A DNA stretch of 29,204 nucleotides from JBKJZO01 sp046715235 (GCA_046715235.1 JBKJZO010000184.1:1-29204); one strand, 5' to 3'. Counted from the stretch's first letter, positions 9,447-18,395 are shown. The notes: generated from the sequence alone by a model not told the origin. Numbers and translations are program-made.

Positions 9447-10421
9447 ATGCCCATGACGCCCGAGCAGGCAACCTGGTTTGCCGACACCTTCGGCCAGCTC
9501 GTCGACAACGTCGAGCAGGCCGTACTCGGCAAGCGCCAGGCCGTCAGCCTGGCAGTGGCCTGCCTACTCACCGACGGGCACCTGCTGCTCGAGGATGTTC
9601 CCGGCACCGGCAAGACGATCCTGGCCAAGTCGCTCGCCAACACGGTGAAGGGCACGCACAACCGGGTGCAGTTCACCCCGGACCTGCTGCCCAGTGACGT
9701 CACGGGTGTGACGATCTACGACCAGCGGACGTCCCAGTTCGAGTTCCACCGCGGGCCGATCTTCGCGACGATCATCCTGGCCGATGAGATCAACCGCGCG
9801 TCGCCCAAGACGCAGTCCGCTCTGCTCGAGGTAATGGAAGAGGGCCAGGTCACCGTCGACGGTGTCGGCTATCCAGTCGGCCGTCCGTTCATGGTCATTG
9901 CCACGCAGAACCCGATCGAGCTCGCTGGCACCTACCGCCTGCCGGAGGCGCAACTCGACCGTTTCCTGCTGAAGACGAGCCTGGGCTATCCCGACCACGA
10001 GACGACCGTCGCCCTGCTCGCCGATGCCGCCAACCGGGACCGACCCGCGGGAGTGAGCGCGATCATCACCGACGCGGCAGTCCGCGACATGGCCGAGTTG
10101 GCGACCACGGTGCACGTCGACGCCGCCGTGCTGAGCTACGTAAGTCGGATCGCCGAGGCGACGCGGCCGGGCCGGGCGCCGGGAGTAAAGCTCGGGCTGT
10201 CGATGCGCGGAGCGCTCAACTACGTGCGGGCGGCCAAGACATGGGCGGCGTCGAACGGGCGTCACTACGTCATACCCGACGACATCAAAGAACTGGCCGA
10301 GCCGATTCTGGGCCATCGGCTGCAGCTCGACGCCGAAGCCGAATTCGAAGGAGCGACCGTGGGCGACGTGATCAGTCGCGTCCTCGCTGACGTTAAGCCA
10401 CCGGCGGTACGAGCCGCCTGA
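9447..10421 (+). CDS. MoxR-family AAA+ ATPase
   Basis: This 324-residue protein is the length of a MoxR ATPase. The Walker A motif PGTGKT is at residues 52-57 and Walker B is LADEINRA with D113-E114, followed by the MoxR-typical SPKTQSALLEVMEE segment. A sensor region (ATQNPIE) and a C-terminal lid follow. MoxR proteins act as chaperone-like ATPases that mature or insert partner complexes, and are usually encoded with DUF58 and membrane proteins, as here. The ATG at 9447 has GAGGAG about nine bases upstream. It lies 43 bases after the giant surface gene and 4 bases before the DUF58 gene, so it is probably co-transcribed with both. Confidence 0.96.
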   Translation: MPMTPEQATWFADTFGQLVDNVEQAVLGKRQAVSLAVACLLTDGHLLLEDVPGTGKTILAKSLANTVKGTHNRVQFTPDLLPSDVTGVTIYDQRTSQFEFHRGPIFATIILADEINRASPKTQSALLEVMEEGQVTVDGVGYPVGRPFMVIATQNPIELAGTYRLPEAQLDRFLLKTSLGYPDHETTVALLADAANRDRPAGVSAIITDAAVRDMAELATTVHVDAAVLSYVSRIAEATRPGRAPGVKLGLSMRGALNYVRAAKTWAASNGRHYVIPDDIKELAEPILGHRLQLDAEAEFEGATVGDVISRVLADVKPPAVRAA

Positions 10422-10425
10422 GACC

Positions 10426-11691
10426 ATGACGACTCTGACGGCCGCGGGCCAGCAACCGGGTAGCCACCAGGCTGCGCCGGCTGACCTGCCGCGCACCCGC
10501 CCTCAGACAGCGGCTGCTTGGCTCACCGCGCTCCGCCGGGTGACCGACGTACTGACACCGCTGGGCCGGACCGTGCTGTTCGCCGGGATCGTCTCCTGGG
10601 TCATCGGCTGGCGGCTTGGCTGGCAGGAGTTCATGCTCGCCGCGGCTGTCTGCGCGCTGCTGCTCGTCCTCGGGCTGGCATTCACGTTCGGCCGGATGAC
10701 CGTCGACGTCGCCGTCACAATGCAACCGCAACGCGTCGTCGTGGGGGACACGGCGTCCGGGCAGATGACGGCCCTGAACAGCTCCGTCCGCAGGCTGCTC
10801 GCACTGCGCGTCGAACTCGTGGTCGGCCAAGGTATGGCGCGGTTCGACATCCCCATACTCCCTGGTGGGCAGTCGCACGACGCGCTCTTCTCCATACCCA
10901 CGCACCGTCGGGCCGTCATACCGATCGGCCCGGCCCGGACACTGCGCGGCGACCCGCTCGGGCTCCTGCGCCGGGCGCTGGACTGGCCGTCGATCACGCT
11001 GCTCTACGTGCACCCGCTGACGACTCCGCTGGAGGGTCTCGGCGCGGGATTCCTGCGCGACCTCGAGGGGCGCAACACCAACGACACCTCGACCAGTGAC
11101 GTCGAGCTGCACACCCTGCGCGACTACGTCCCCGGCGACGACCGTCGCTACGTGCACTGGCGCACGTCCGCCAAGAGCGGCAAGTTGATGGTGCGGCAGT
11201 TCGTCGACACCCGGCGTTCACACGTCGCCGTCCTGCAGAGCGGCGATAGCGCCGACTACGCCAGCGAAAACGAGTTCGAGCTCGGCGTCTCGATGCTCGC
11301 GTCGATCGGCGTACGAGCGGTCCGCGATCAGCAGTCGATCGCGCTGATGGCGGCGCGCCGGACCATCGGCTCGGCCACACCAACGAGCGTGCTCGACGGC
11401 GCCAGTGCGATCGAGATGGCGGGTCGGGGCACGGGGCTCGCCGACTCGGCCGCTCAGGTGCTGCGCCGCGACCCCGACGTCACCCTGGTCCTGCTGGTCA
11501 CCGGCAGCCTCACCCCACTGCCCGCGCTGCGCGAAGCGGCCGCGCGCTTCGGTCCGGACGCCAAGATCGTCATCCTGCGGGCCGAGCCGGGGGCGACCTC
11601 CGGCGTACGCCAGATCGGCACGACTCTGCTGGTGACAGTCGGAGCGCTGCGCGACCTGGCCCGGATCGTGCGGGCGGTGTCGCAGGCATGA
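10426..11691 (+). CDS. DUF58 domain membrane protein
   Basis: The protein has 421 residues. Two hydrophobic helices lie close together near residues 45-85, followed by a beta-rich domain and the DUF58 hallmark, in which an LRDYVPGDD stretch leads into the HWRTSAKSG segment around residues 225-250. The last third resembles a von Willebrand A-like fold. DUF58 proteins are regular partners of MoxR ATPases; their biochemical activity is not settled. The ATG is 4 bases after the moxR-like stop, and its own stop overlaps the next gene by 4 bases (ATGA), so translation is probably coupled. Confidence 0.94.
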   Translation: MTTLTAAGQQPGSHQAAPADLPRTRPQTAAAWLTALRRVTDVLTPLGRTVLFAGIVSWVIGWRLGWQEFMLAAAVCALLLVLGLAFTFGRMTVDVAVTMQPQRVVVGDTASGQMTALNSSVRRLLALRVELVVGQGMARFDIPILPGGQSHDALFSIPTHRRAVIPIGPARTLRGDPLGLLRRALDWPSITLLYVHPLTTPLEGLGAGFLRDLEGRNTNDTSTSDVELHTLRDYVPGDDRRYVHWRTSAKSGKLMVRQFVDTRRSHVAVLQSGDSADYASENEFELGVSMLASIGVRAVRDQQSIALMAARRTIGSATPTSVLDGASAIEMAGRGTGLADSAAQVLRRDPDVTLVLLVTGSLTPLPALREAAARFGPDAKIVILRAEPGATSGVRQIGTTLLVTVGALRDLARIVRAVSQA

Positions 11692-14033
11692 GCGACAACC
11701 GGAGCTCGTGGCGTGTCAGCCGGTTCGAGGCTGTCGACTCCGCCCTGCTCGGAGCGCTGCTGGTGCTCGGCCTCTTGGGCTTCAGGAGCACGTACGGCGG
11801 GACCCGCTATCTCGTTGTGGGGATCTTCGGCGTCGCGCTGGGACTGCTCGTTGCCTACGTCAGCGAGCGACTCAAGGCGCACGCGCTCGCGGTGGCTGCC
11901 GTCACGGTCCTGGTCTATCTCCTGTTCGGTACGGCGGTCGCCCTCCGGGGCGTCGTCTCCGGCGGAGCCGCACCGACGGTGTCGAATCTGCAGACTCTCG
12001 CCGAGGGCGCCATCAGCGGCTGGCACGACCTGTTGACCGTGCTGCCGCCGGTCGGCGCGTCCGGCAACGTGCTGGCGATTCCCTACCTGCTCGGCCTGAG
12101 CGGCGCCGTACTCGGGTCCACCCTCGCGCGCCGGTCGCGCATCGCGTTCCTGCCGGTGTTGCCCACCGTCGTCGTACTCGCGCTCTCCATCCTCTTCGGC
12201 AGCACCAAGCCGGCGGCACTCGTCCTGCAGGGAGCGGTCTTCGCCGCCCTCGCGCTCACGTGGACAGTGCTTCGCGCCCGTGCCCGCGAGCACCTGCTCG
12301 TCCGTTCGTCGCTCCGCCGGCGGCTGTCCGCAGCCGCCCTCGTCGCGACCGCCGCGACCGGAGCCGTGGCGCTCGGACCGGTGATGCCGTTCGCCGGCGC
12401 AAACGAGCGGGTGGTGCTGCGCGAGTACATCGATCCGCCGCTCGACCTGCGCCAGTTCGTCAGCCCCCTGACGACGTATCGCAAGTACGTCGTCCCCGAA
12501 GCGAAATCGCAGGGCCGCGGCGGTCTCGGCGAGAAGACGCTGTTCACGGTCGACGGTCTGCCGCCAGGTTCGTTGATCCGCATCGCGACGATGGATGCGT
12601 ACGACGGCACCGTCTGGGGCGTCGCCGGCGCCACAGCGCCCGGTGCCAGCAAGAAAGCTGAGGCATCGGGTTCGTTCCAGCGGGTGGGCGTGACCATTCC
12701 GACGAGCGCTGCCGGGACCCGGGCGACAGTGAAGTTCACCATGGGCGAGCTGGGCGGTATCTGGCTTCCGAGCGTCGGCGTGGTGACCCGCGTTCAGTTC
12801 GACGGCGAAGACGCTGACTACCTCACCAAGACCTTCCGCTACAACCGGGCCACCGACAGCGCGGTGGCCGCGACACTCCCAGCCGACGACCCGGTGATGC
12901 TCCAACCCGGCGTCCAATACAGCATGGATGTCGTCGTGCCGCCGACCTGGGTGAGCACTCCGCAGGTCGACCAAGCGGGGCTGAGTGCGGCCGGCCCCGC
13001 CGGCTTCGTTGTTCCGGCGCCCGCACGGGTCCCCGACGCGGTCAAGGCGAAGATGACTGAGGTCGTCAACGACACCCAGGGCACCTTCGCCCGGGTCCAG
13101 GCATTGGCCGACGAGCTCGTCCGGGGCGCTTACAGCAACGGCACTCAGGGCGAGATTCCGTCGCTGGCCGGCCACTACGCAGCCCGCCTCGACCGCATGG
13201 TCAGCGACCCACAGGGGCTCGTTGGGGACGCCGAGCAGTACGCCGCGGTGATGGCGTTGATGACCCGGCAGCTCGGCATCCCGGCCCGCGTCGTCATGGG
13301 CGTGCAGCCCAAGGAGGAAACCGGCTCACGGATCGAGGTCAAGGGCACCGACGTCACGGCCTGGGTCGAAGTCGGGCTTCAGGGTCTGGGCTGGGTGCCG
13401 GTCTTCCCGACGCCGCCGAGCACGGCCAAGAAGCCGCAGACAGTGCCCCGGCCCAAGCCGATCACCCGCGTGCAGGAACCCCCGAAGGTCGTCGCCCCGC
13501 CGCGGGTCGAAGCCGAGCCGTTGATCTCCGCCAGTGACGCCGTACCCCGCAAGACGCCGGAGAAGAAGCCGACCACGGGCGGCAACTCCGCCGACCAGAA
13601 CCGTTCCCCTGACGGGCGGGGGATCAGCGCCGTGGTCGCCGCGGGCATGGGGATCCCGGTGCTGCTCCTGGCCATCGTCGGGCTCATTGTCGGATTGAAG
13701 TGGCGGCGGTCCCGGCGGCGACGCCACCGAGGCACGCCGCACGCGCGCATCGCCGGTGGGTGGTCCGAGGTGGTCGATCTCGTCATGGATGCGGGCGTGG
13801 CCATACCGCCGCAGGCGACCCGACGCGACGTGGCTGTCATCGTCGACCGGGCGCCGGTCATGGTGTTGGCGCGCCGGGCCGACCAGGCGGTCTTCGCACC
13901 AGGGGAGCCGACCGAAAGCGAAGTCGCCGACTACTGGGCGGATGTCTCCACCGCGCGTCGCGAGATGGCCGGTGAGCTCGGGCGCTGGGCGCGGATCAGG
14001 ACCGCTCTCAACCCGACGTCGCTCCGGCGCTAG
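11688..14033 (+). CDS. Membrane transglutaminase-fold protein (TgpA-like), catalytic triad lost
   Basis: The 781-residue protein has about six N-terminal membrane helices (residues about 12-240), a large outer region, a transglutaminase-like core at about residues 500-580, a proline-rich stretch, one more helix near 645-670 and a cytoplasmic tail. This is the layout of the TgpA/DUF3488-transglutaminase family encoded with MoxR and DUF58. The core motif normally G-x-C-x-x-(F/Y)-A reads GDAEQYA, so the nucleophile position is Ala515. The usual HAWVE motif reads TAWVE (Thr557), and the usual (D)PTP reads FPTP (Phe573). The fold signature GIPARVVMG is kept. It therefore looks like a non-catalytic structural or binding protein. 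It overlaps the DUF58 gene by 4 bases. Confidence 0.92.
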   Translation: MSDNRSSWRVSRFEAVDSALLGALLVLGLLGFRSTYGGTRYLVVGIFGVALGLLVAYVSERLKAHALAVAAVTVLVYLLFGTAVALRGVVSGGAAPTVSNLQTLAEGAISGWHDLLTVLPPVGASGNVLAIPYLLGLSGAVLGSTLARRSRIAFLPVLPTVVVLALSILFGSTKPAALVLQGAVFAALALTWTVLRARAREHLLVRSSLRRRLSAAALVATAATGAVALGPVMPFAGANERVVLREYIDPPLDLRQFVSPLTTYRKYVVPEAKSQGRGGLGEKTLFTVDGLPPGSLIRIATMDAYDGTVWGVAGATAPGASKKAEASGSFQRVGVTIPTSAAGTRATVKFTMGELGGIWLPSVGVVTRVQFDGEDADYLTKTFRYNRATDSAVAATLPADDPVMLQPGVQYSMDVVVPPTWVSTPQVDQAGLSAAGPAGFVVPAPARVPDAVKAKMTEVVNDTQGTFARVQALADELVRGAYSNGTQGEIPSLAGHYAARLDRMVSDPQGLVGDAEQYAAVMALMTRQLGIPARVVMGVQPKEETGSRIEVKGTDVTAWVEVGLQGLGWVPVFPTPPSTAKKPQTVPRPKPITRVQEPPKVVAPPRVEAEPLISASDAVPRKTPEKKPTTGGNSADQNRSPDGRGISAVVAAGMGIPVLLLAIVGLIVGLKWRRSRRRRHRGTPHARIAGGWSEVVDLVMDAGVAIPPQATRRDVAVIVDRAPVMVLARRADQAVFAPGEPTESEVADYWADVSTARREMAGELGRWARIRTALNPTSLRR

Positions 14034-14068
14034 GTTGCCGCGGACGCCGTCGTCGGAAGGGAGCGGGC

Positions 14069-14434
14069 ATGGGCCAGCCGGTCGTGCATTTCGAGATCAT
14101 CGGCCAGGACGCCGACGCGCTGCAGTCGTACTACGCGCAACTGTTCGGGTGGGAGATCAACGCCGACAACCCGATGAAGTACGGCGTCGTGCTACGTGAG
14201 CAGAACCTGCGCCCCGACGGCATCGGCATCGGCGGCGGCGTCGGTGTCGGACCAGAGGGGTACCCCGGGCACGTCACGGTCTACGTCGAGGTGCCCGACG
14301 TCGAAGCCGCACTCGTCCAGGCGGAGGAGCTGGGCGGCAAACGAATGATGGGTCCTAGGGTCCTGATGCCGGGCCTGGAAGTCGGCCTGCTCAGCGACCC
14401 GGAGGGCCACGTCGTCGGGGTGATCAAGGCGTAG
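14069..14434 (+). CDS. VOC superfamily (glyoxalase/bleomycin resistance fold) protein
   Basis: This 121-residue protein is one VOC module pair. It opens with VVHFEIIGQD, continues with a YYAQLFGWEI helix typical of the family, then a glycine-rich turn and a second half ending in LLSDPEGHVVGVI. His, Glu and related residues at strand starts may bind a metal. The substrate cannot be told; the family includes glyoxalases, dioxygenases and antibiotic-binding proteins. The ATG follows GGAAGGGAG. It lies 35 bases after the transglutaminase-fold gene, so it may be read through from that operon, but its function looks unrelated. It converges with the MFS gene. Confidence 0.88.
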   Translation: MGQPVVHFEIIGQDADALQSYYAQLFGWEINADNPMKYGVVLREQNLRPDGIGIGGGVGVGPEGYPGHVTVYVEVPDVEAALVQAEELGGKRMMGPRVLMPGLEVGLLSDPEGHVVGVIKA

Positions 14435-14449
14435 CGCTCGCTGCCGTCG

Positions 14450-15667
14450 TCACGCTGCGGGGGCCGCCACCTCGCTGGCGACGTCGGCAGGCGTGTTCTC
14501 GCGGCGCGACAGCAAGATGAATGGCAGCGCCAGCGCTGTGACAACGCCGCCGACGACGTACGAGTGCGCGTAGCCGGAGACGTCGGCGACCCGGCCGAGT
14601 GCAGGCTGGATCACGACGCCGCCGCCCGAGCCGAGCATGGAGTCGAACGACAGGATCGTGGCCCGCTGCTGCGAAGGGATCAGCCCGTTCACGTACGTTT
14701 GTCTGATCGGCATCGATGCGGCACCGATCAGTCCCCACACGACGATCAGCGCGATGACCGCCCAGAACTTCTCGAAGACGCCGATCAGGAGCAGGGTCGC
14801 GGCGCTGATTGCGGTCGCGGTCAGCAGCGCCGACGTACGACGCCGGAAGAGTTTCCTGATCCGCGCCGCCGCGATTCCGCCCACGATCTGCGCGCCGGCG
14901 ACGATCGCCGCGACTAGTCCCGCGACGCCGTACGCCTCGGGGTTGCCGTAGAGCTCCAGCAGGTAGGGCTGCAGCGCGTAGAACGCGTAGATCGCCACGC
15001 CGAACGTGAACGGCGACGAGAGCATGACCCACTTCACTGCCGGCACCCGCCACCCGAACGTCATCGACGCTGCGACGACCTTGCGCATCTCCGACGTGAT
15101 CGACTTGCCGCGTTGTGGCTCGAATCCGACGTCGTGCATCAGGAAGAAGGCGAGCACGAACATCACCGCGAGCACGAGCGCGCGCATGACGAACGGCACG
15201 CCGAGGCTGGTCACCTGCGCGACGTAACCGCCGGCAACCGAGCCCGTGAGCATGGCCGCGCCTGTCACGATCTGGCCCTTGCCGAAGACCGACTCGAGGT
15301 CGCCCTCGAAGCCGGTCGCATCGAGCGCGTCGACGAGCCAGGCCTCGACCGCGCCGGAGAAGAACGTGAAGCCGAGACCCAGGCCCATCGACACGATCGC
15401 CCACGCCCAGAAAGGCCCCTCGATCTGCCAGAGCAGCACGTAGAGGCCCGTCGTCGAGGCGAGGGTCACCGTGCCGAGCAGGTACGACGCCCGCCGGCCG
15501 ACGGTGTCAGCCGTCACTCCCGTCGGCACCTCGAAGATGACCATGCCGGCGGTGAAGAACGCGTTCGCCGCGAAGGCCTGCGCGTTCGACAGGCCCGCGT
15601 CCAGCAGGAAGATCGTGTTGATGCCCCAGATGAACGACGCGGCAAGAGTGTTGCCCAGGAGCAGCAC
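14450..15667 (-). CDS. MFS transporter
   Basis: This is a hydrophobic protein of at least 405 residues with about 12 membrane helices. A loop after helix 2 (FEVPTGVTADTVGRR) matches the MFS motif G-x-x-x-D-x-x-G-R-R. Its cargo cannot be predicted. The GTG at 15667 is the first standard start, but it has no ribosome-binding site and cuts into helix 1. The frame stays open upstream to a strong GGGGAGGAA (15738-15746), which is followed in frame by ATT at 15733 and CTG at 15727. A start there would add a 20-22-residue polar N-terminus before helix 1. The gene lies just downstream of the VOC gene on the same strand, so they probably form a two-gene unit. Confidence 0.9.
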   Translation of the reverse strand: MLLLGNTLAASFIWGINTIFLLDAGLSNAQAFAANAFFTAGMVIFEVPTGVTADTVGRRASYLLGTVTLASTTGLYVLLWQIEGPFWAWAIVSMGLGLGFTFFSGAVEAWLVDALDATGFEGDLESVFGKGQIVTGAAMLTGSVAGGYVAQVTSLGVPFVMRALVLAVMFVLAFFLMHDVGFEPQRGKSITSEMRKVVAASMTFGWRVPAVKWVMLSSPFTFGVAIYAFYALQPYLLELYGNPEAYGVAGLVAAIVAGAQIVGGIAAARIRKLFRRRTSALLTATAISAATLLLIGVFEKFWAVIALIVVWGLIGAASMPIRQTYVNGLIPSQQRATILSFDSMLGSGGGVVIQPALGRVADVSGYAHSYVVGGVVTALALPFILLSRRENTPADVASEVAAPAA

Positions 15668-15737
15668 GAGGTAGATCCGCTGGATGGACGCCGGTGTCGG
15701 TAGTTCCTCTCTGGTGCTCGTTTCCAGCGGAATGACG

Positions 15738-15746
15738 TTCCTCCCC
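15738..15746 (-). promoter_or_regulatory. Strong Shine-Dalgarno sequence before the MFS gene
   Basis: On the - strand this reads GGGGAGGAA. The in-frame ATT at 15733 is 4 bases further on and the in-frame CTG at 15727 is 10 bases further on. No ATG, GTG or TTG lies at a useful distance in the transporter frame, so the site suggests a non-standard start. Confidence 0.5.
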
Positions 15747-15759
15747 GTGGGCCGCCGAA

Positions 15760-16140
15760 TCAGCCGCCGTTGAGACCGAAGATGTTGCCGTCAGGGTCCT
15801 TGAACCAGGCCGCCTTGTTGCCGTCCATGTCGAAGATGCCCTTGGCGTCGGTCTTGAAGGGGTCGTCGTAGTGCTCGAACTCCACGCCGTTGGCGGTGAG
15901 CTCGTCGACTTCCTTCTCCAGGTCCGGCACCGTCCAGGCGGCCAGCGTGTGTGCGCCTTTGCCCGCGGTCTGCGGTTGCTCGTAGACGTAGAGCCCGCTG
16001 CCCTCCGCGCATGCGTAGAGAATCGCGCCTTCCTCCTGCGGCTCACCGGTGAGACCGAGCTTTCCCTCGTAGAAGCTCTTGGCCTTCGACAGGTCGGAGA
16101 CGGCGACCGCCGGACCTACTTTGTAGCTGCTCAAAGCCAT
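15760..16140 (-). CDS. VOC superfamily protein
   Basis: The 126-residue protein has the glyoxalase/bleomycin resistance fold: a first half with VGPAVAVSDLSKAKSFYEG, and a second half with a FKDPDGNIFGL end, the usual last strand of the family. The start at 16140 is chosen because AGGGAGGT sits five bases before it; the frame is open further upstream, but that part looks non-coding. The ligand is unknown. It lies upstream of the MFS gene with only 26 bases between its stop and the transporter's probable start, so the two may share a job such as handling and exporting a toxic compound. That link is an inference. Confidence 0.9.
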   Translation of the reverse strand: MALSSYKVGPAVAVSDLSKAKSFYEGKLGLTGEPQEEGAILYACAEGSGLYVYEQPQTAGKGAHTLAAWTVPDLEKEVDELTANGVEFEHYDDPFKTDAKGIFDMDGNKAAWFKDPDGNIFGLNGG

Positions 16141-16337
16141 GGCTACCTCCCTGGTAAGTCGGACTCCCGGGCTCGCGAGTACCCAACGTAATCCGGACAA
16201 ACAGATCACAACAGAGCTAGCAGCACCAGCCGCCATTTGCCGCGGTCGCGTTCAGAACTAGCACGGGCGGGTCAAGGCGCATCCCGCAACCCGGGGGATA
16301 CGGTCGTGGTCGGCTGCGAGCGAGCGGGGTGTGAGCG

Positions 16338-17345
16338 ATGACCGAGCCTTCGGCGTACGGCGACCGCAAGATCCGGTGGGGCATCCTCGGCACGGGCAGG
16401 ATCGCCGGGCAGTTCACCGCCGACCTCGCGCTGCTCGACGATGCCGAGGTCGTCGCGGTCGGCTCGCGGACGCAGGGGAGCGCCGACGAGTTCGCTGACC
16501 GGTTCGCCATCGCGCACCGGCACCCGTCGTACGACGAGCTGGTCGCCGACCCCGACGTCGACGTGGTCTACATCTCGACGCCGCACCCCATGCACCGCGA
16601 CAGCGCGATGCTGGCGATCCGCGCGGGCAAGAACGTGCTGGTCGAGAAGCCGTTCACGATCAACGCGGCGCAGGCGCGGGACCTCGTCGCGGCCGCCCGC
16701 GAGCAGGGCGTGTTCCTCATGGAGGCGATGTGGACGCGCTTCCTGCCGCACGTCATCGACATCCGGCAGATGCTCGCTGACGGCGTACTCGGCGAGGTCG
16801 TCACGGTGGTCGCCGGGTTCGGCCGCCACTTCGAGGAGGACGCGACGTCGCGCCTCTTCGCGCCTGAGCTCGGCGGGGGAGCGCTGCTTGACCTCGGGAT
16901 CTACCCGGTGTCGTTCGCGTCGATGGTCCTCGGGCGGCCGAGTGAGGTCACCGCCCTCAGCGATCCGGCGTTCACCGGCGTCGATGCGCAGACGTCGATG
17001 ATCTTCCGGTACGACGGCCGCGCGCACGCCGTACTCACGACCAACCTGCGGGCCGACAACGCCGTGCGTGCGGAGATCGTGGGCACCGAAGGCCGGCTCG
17101 AGATCGACAACGAGTTCTACCGGCCGAACGCCGTGTTGACGTTCCTTCCGCGACGTGGCGATCCGGTCCGGCACGAGCATCCGCAGGTGGGTGGCGGCCT
17201 GCGCTACCAGGCTGCCGAAGTCGGTCGCCTACTGCGCGCCGGGCGTCTCGAGAGTGACGTGATGCCCCTCGACGAGACTGTGAGCATCATGGAGACCCTC
17301 GACGAGGTACGCCGACAGATCGGCCTGGTCTACCCCTGCGAATAG
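16338..17345 (+). CDS. Gfo/Idh/MocA family NAD(P)-dependent oxidoreductase
   Basis: The 335-residue protein has an N-terminal Rossmann fold with WGILGTGRIAGQF (about residues 14-26), the second strand AVGSRTQ, and the family motif EKPF around residue 104. The C-terminal alpha/beta domain carries the usual GGGALLDLGIYP segment. Members oxidise or reduce sugars, inositol or similar alcohols. The exact substrate cannot be read from the sequence. It is a single gene, divergent from the VOC gene and convergent with the DUF4279 gene (7 bases between stops). The ATG has only a modest upstream GAGCGGGG site. Confidence 0.93.
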   Translation: MTEPSAYGDRKIRWGILGTGRIAGQFTADLALLDDAEVVAVGSRTQGSADEFADRFAIAHRHPSYDELVADPDVDVVYISTPHPMHRDSAMLAIRAGKNVLVEKPFTINAAQARDLVAAAREQGVFLMEAMWTRFLPHVIDIRQMLADGVLGEVVTVVAGFGRHFEEDATSRLFAPELGGGALLDLGIYPVSFASMVLGRPSEVTALSDPAFTGVDAQTSMIFRYDGRAHAVLTTNLRADNAVRAEIVGTEGRLEIDNEFYRPNAVLTFLPRRGDPVRHEHPQVGGGLRYQAAEVGRLLRAGRLESDVMPLDETVSIMETLDEVRRQIGLVYPCE

Positions 17346-17352
17346 CCCGAAG

Positions 17353-17808
17353 CTATCCGTACTCGTCGACGTCCAGCTCGGCGCCGGTGGCGTGCAGGAA
17401 CTCGATCACGCTCCGGTCGACGTGCCAACCGAGCAGCTGATGTTGGCCGGAAAGCTTCTGGAGGGTGGCCTCGGGCGGCGAGAACTCCTCCTCTTCGCCG
17501 TCTTCGTCGTTGAAGTTCCGGACAACCTGAAGGACGATCTTCGCCTCCGGATATTGCTTGCCGAGGTCGATGATCTTCTCCGCGGCGGGCGTGACGCGGG
17601 TTATCACGCGCCCGATCTGCTCGCTGACGGACAGGCCCGCGGTTGTGCATTCCACCGCCCACGAATGTAGGCGCGGGACATCACGCTCCGCGTCCCTTGA
17701 TCCCCTCACGAGGACTCGGTTCGGCTCGACATCGAGCAGCGCCGTCACGTCCGCGGCGGGTAAGGACTTGCTGCTGATGGCGAAGTAGACGTACTGGCTG
17801 ATGCGCAC
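17353..17808 (-). CDS. DUF4279 domain protein
   Basis: The protein has 151 residues and no signal peptide or membrane helix. It starts with YVYFAISSKSLPAADVTALL and has VEPNRVLVRG followed by HSWAVE, the pattern of the DUF4279 family (small bacterial proteins of unknown role, some near toxin-immunity genes). An acidic stretch (DEDGEEEE) lies near residue 107. I see no toxin next to it. The next gene on the same strand lies 46 bases upstream, so the two could be co-transcribed. Confidence 0.8.
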   Translation of the reverse strand: MRISQYVYFAISSKSLPAADVTALLDVEPNRVLVRGSRDAERDVPRLHSWAVECTTAGLSVSEQIGRVITRVTPAAEKIIDLGKQYPEAKIVLQVVRNFNDEDGEEEEFSPPEATLQKLSGQHQLLGWHVDRSVIEFLHATGAELDVDEYG

Positions 17809-17854
17809 GCCGCACCATAGACGTCAGCGGGATCGACAGTCACGGACGCAAGCG

Positions 17855-18127
17855 CTAGGAGTCGTACTGGCCGCCGAGCGTCGCCGCCTGAGGCTTACCT
17901 TTGTGCCCGGCTTCTTGGAGGATCGGCAGGACCTCGGGGTCGGAGACGAAGTTCTGCCAGCCCTCCGCATCCCAGTCGAGGAGCACCCAGACCCGGTCGT
18001 CCTCATTGGGATCGCGAAAGACGGTCGAACCCTTGGACCCGTGCTGCTTTCGCTTCTCAGCGCCCTTGGTCGAGAAGATCGTCAGGAAGCGGTCGAAATC
18101 CTCGACCGTCGTCGTTGCCAGGATCAT
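17855..18127 (-). CDS. Small ABM-like (dimeric alpha/beta barrel) protein
   Basis: A 90-residue protein beginning MILATTTVEDFDRF, with a VWVLLDWDAEGWQNF segment and DPEVLPILQEAG. This is the ferredoxin-like strand-helix pattern of dimeric alpha/beta barrel proteins such as antibiotic biosynthesis monooxygenase-like proteins. The start is set at 18127, where AGGAGGAGA sits directly upstream; the open frame extends further, but with no coding character. Function is unknown. Confidence 0.8.
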   Translation of the reverse strand: MILATTTVEDFDRFLTIFSTKGAEKRKQHGSKGSTVFRDPNEDDRVWVLLDWDAEGWQNFVSDPEVLPILQEAGHKGKPQAATLGGQYDS

Positions 18128-18395
18128 TTCTCCTCCTCTGCGGTGTCGTTGCGCGCTTGCGCCATAGCCCGAGATCAGAGTCGCTGTAGCGTTGACCGTA
18201 CAGACAGCTGGTGCGCCACGCATCGGTTGGGCGCCCTATTTCTGTCCCGTCCCGGTGGTTGCGTCGCGGCAGGCGTGGGTCCCGCGTCTAGCGGCGCCAT
18301 TGACCGATCGCCGTCAGTATCGTCGCCCGGTTGAGCGTGCGCGCGTACGGTCATTGGTCATTTGGGGCAAGAAACTTGATCGTGAGACGTGGTGG

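Noticed and set aside
11454..13175. A 573-codon - strand frame opposite the DUF58 and transglutaminase-fold genes
   Set aside because: It is a shadow frame with low-complexity Arg/Gly-rich translation and no ribosome-binding site; the + strand genes carry clear motifs.
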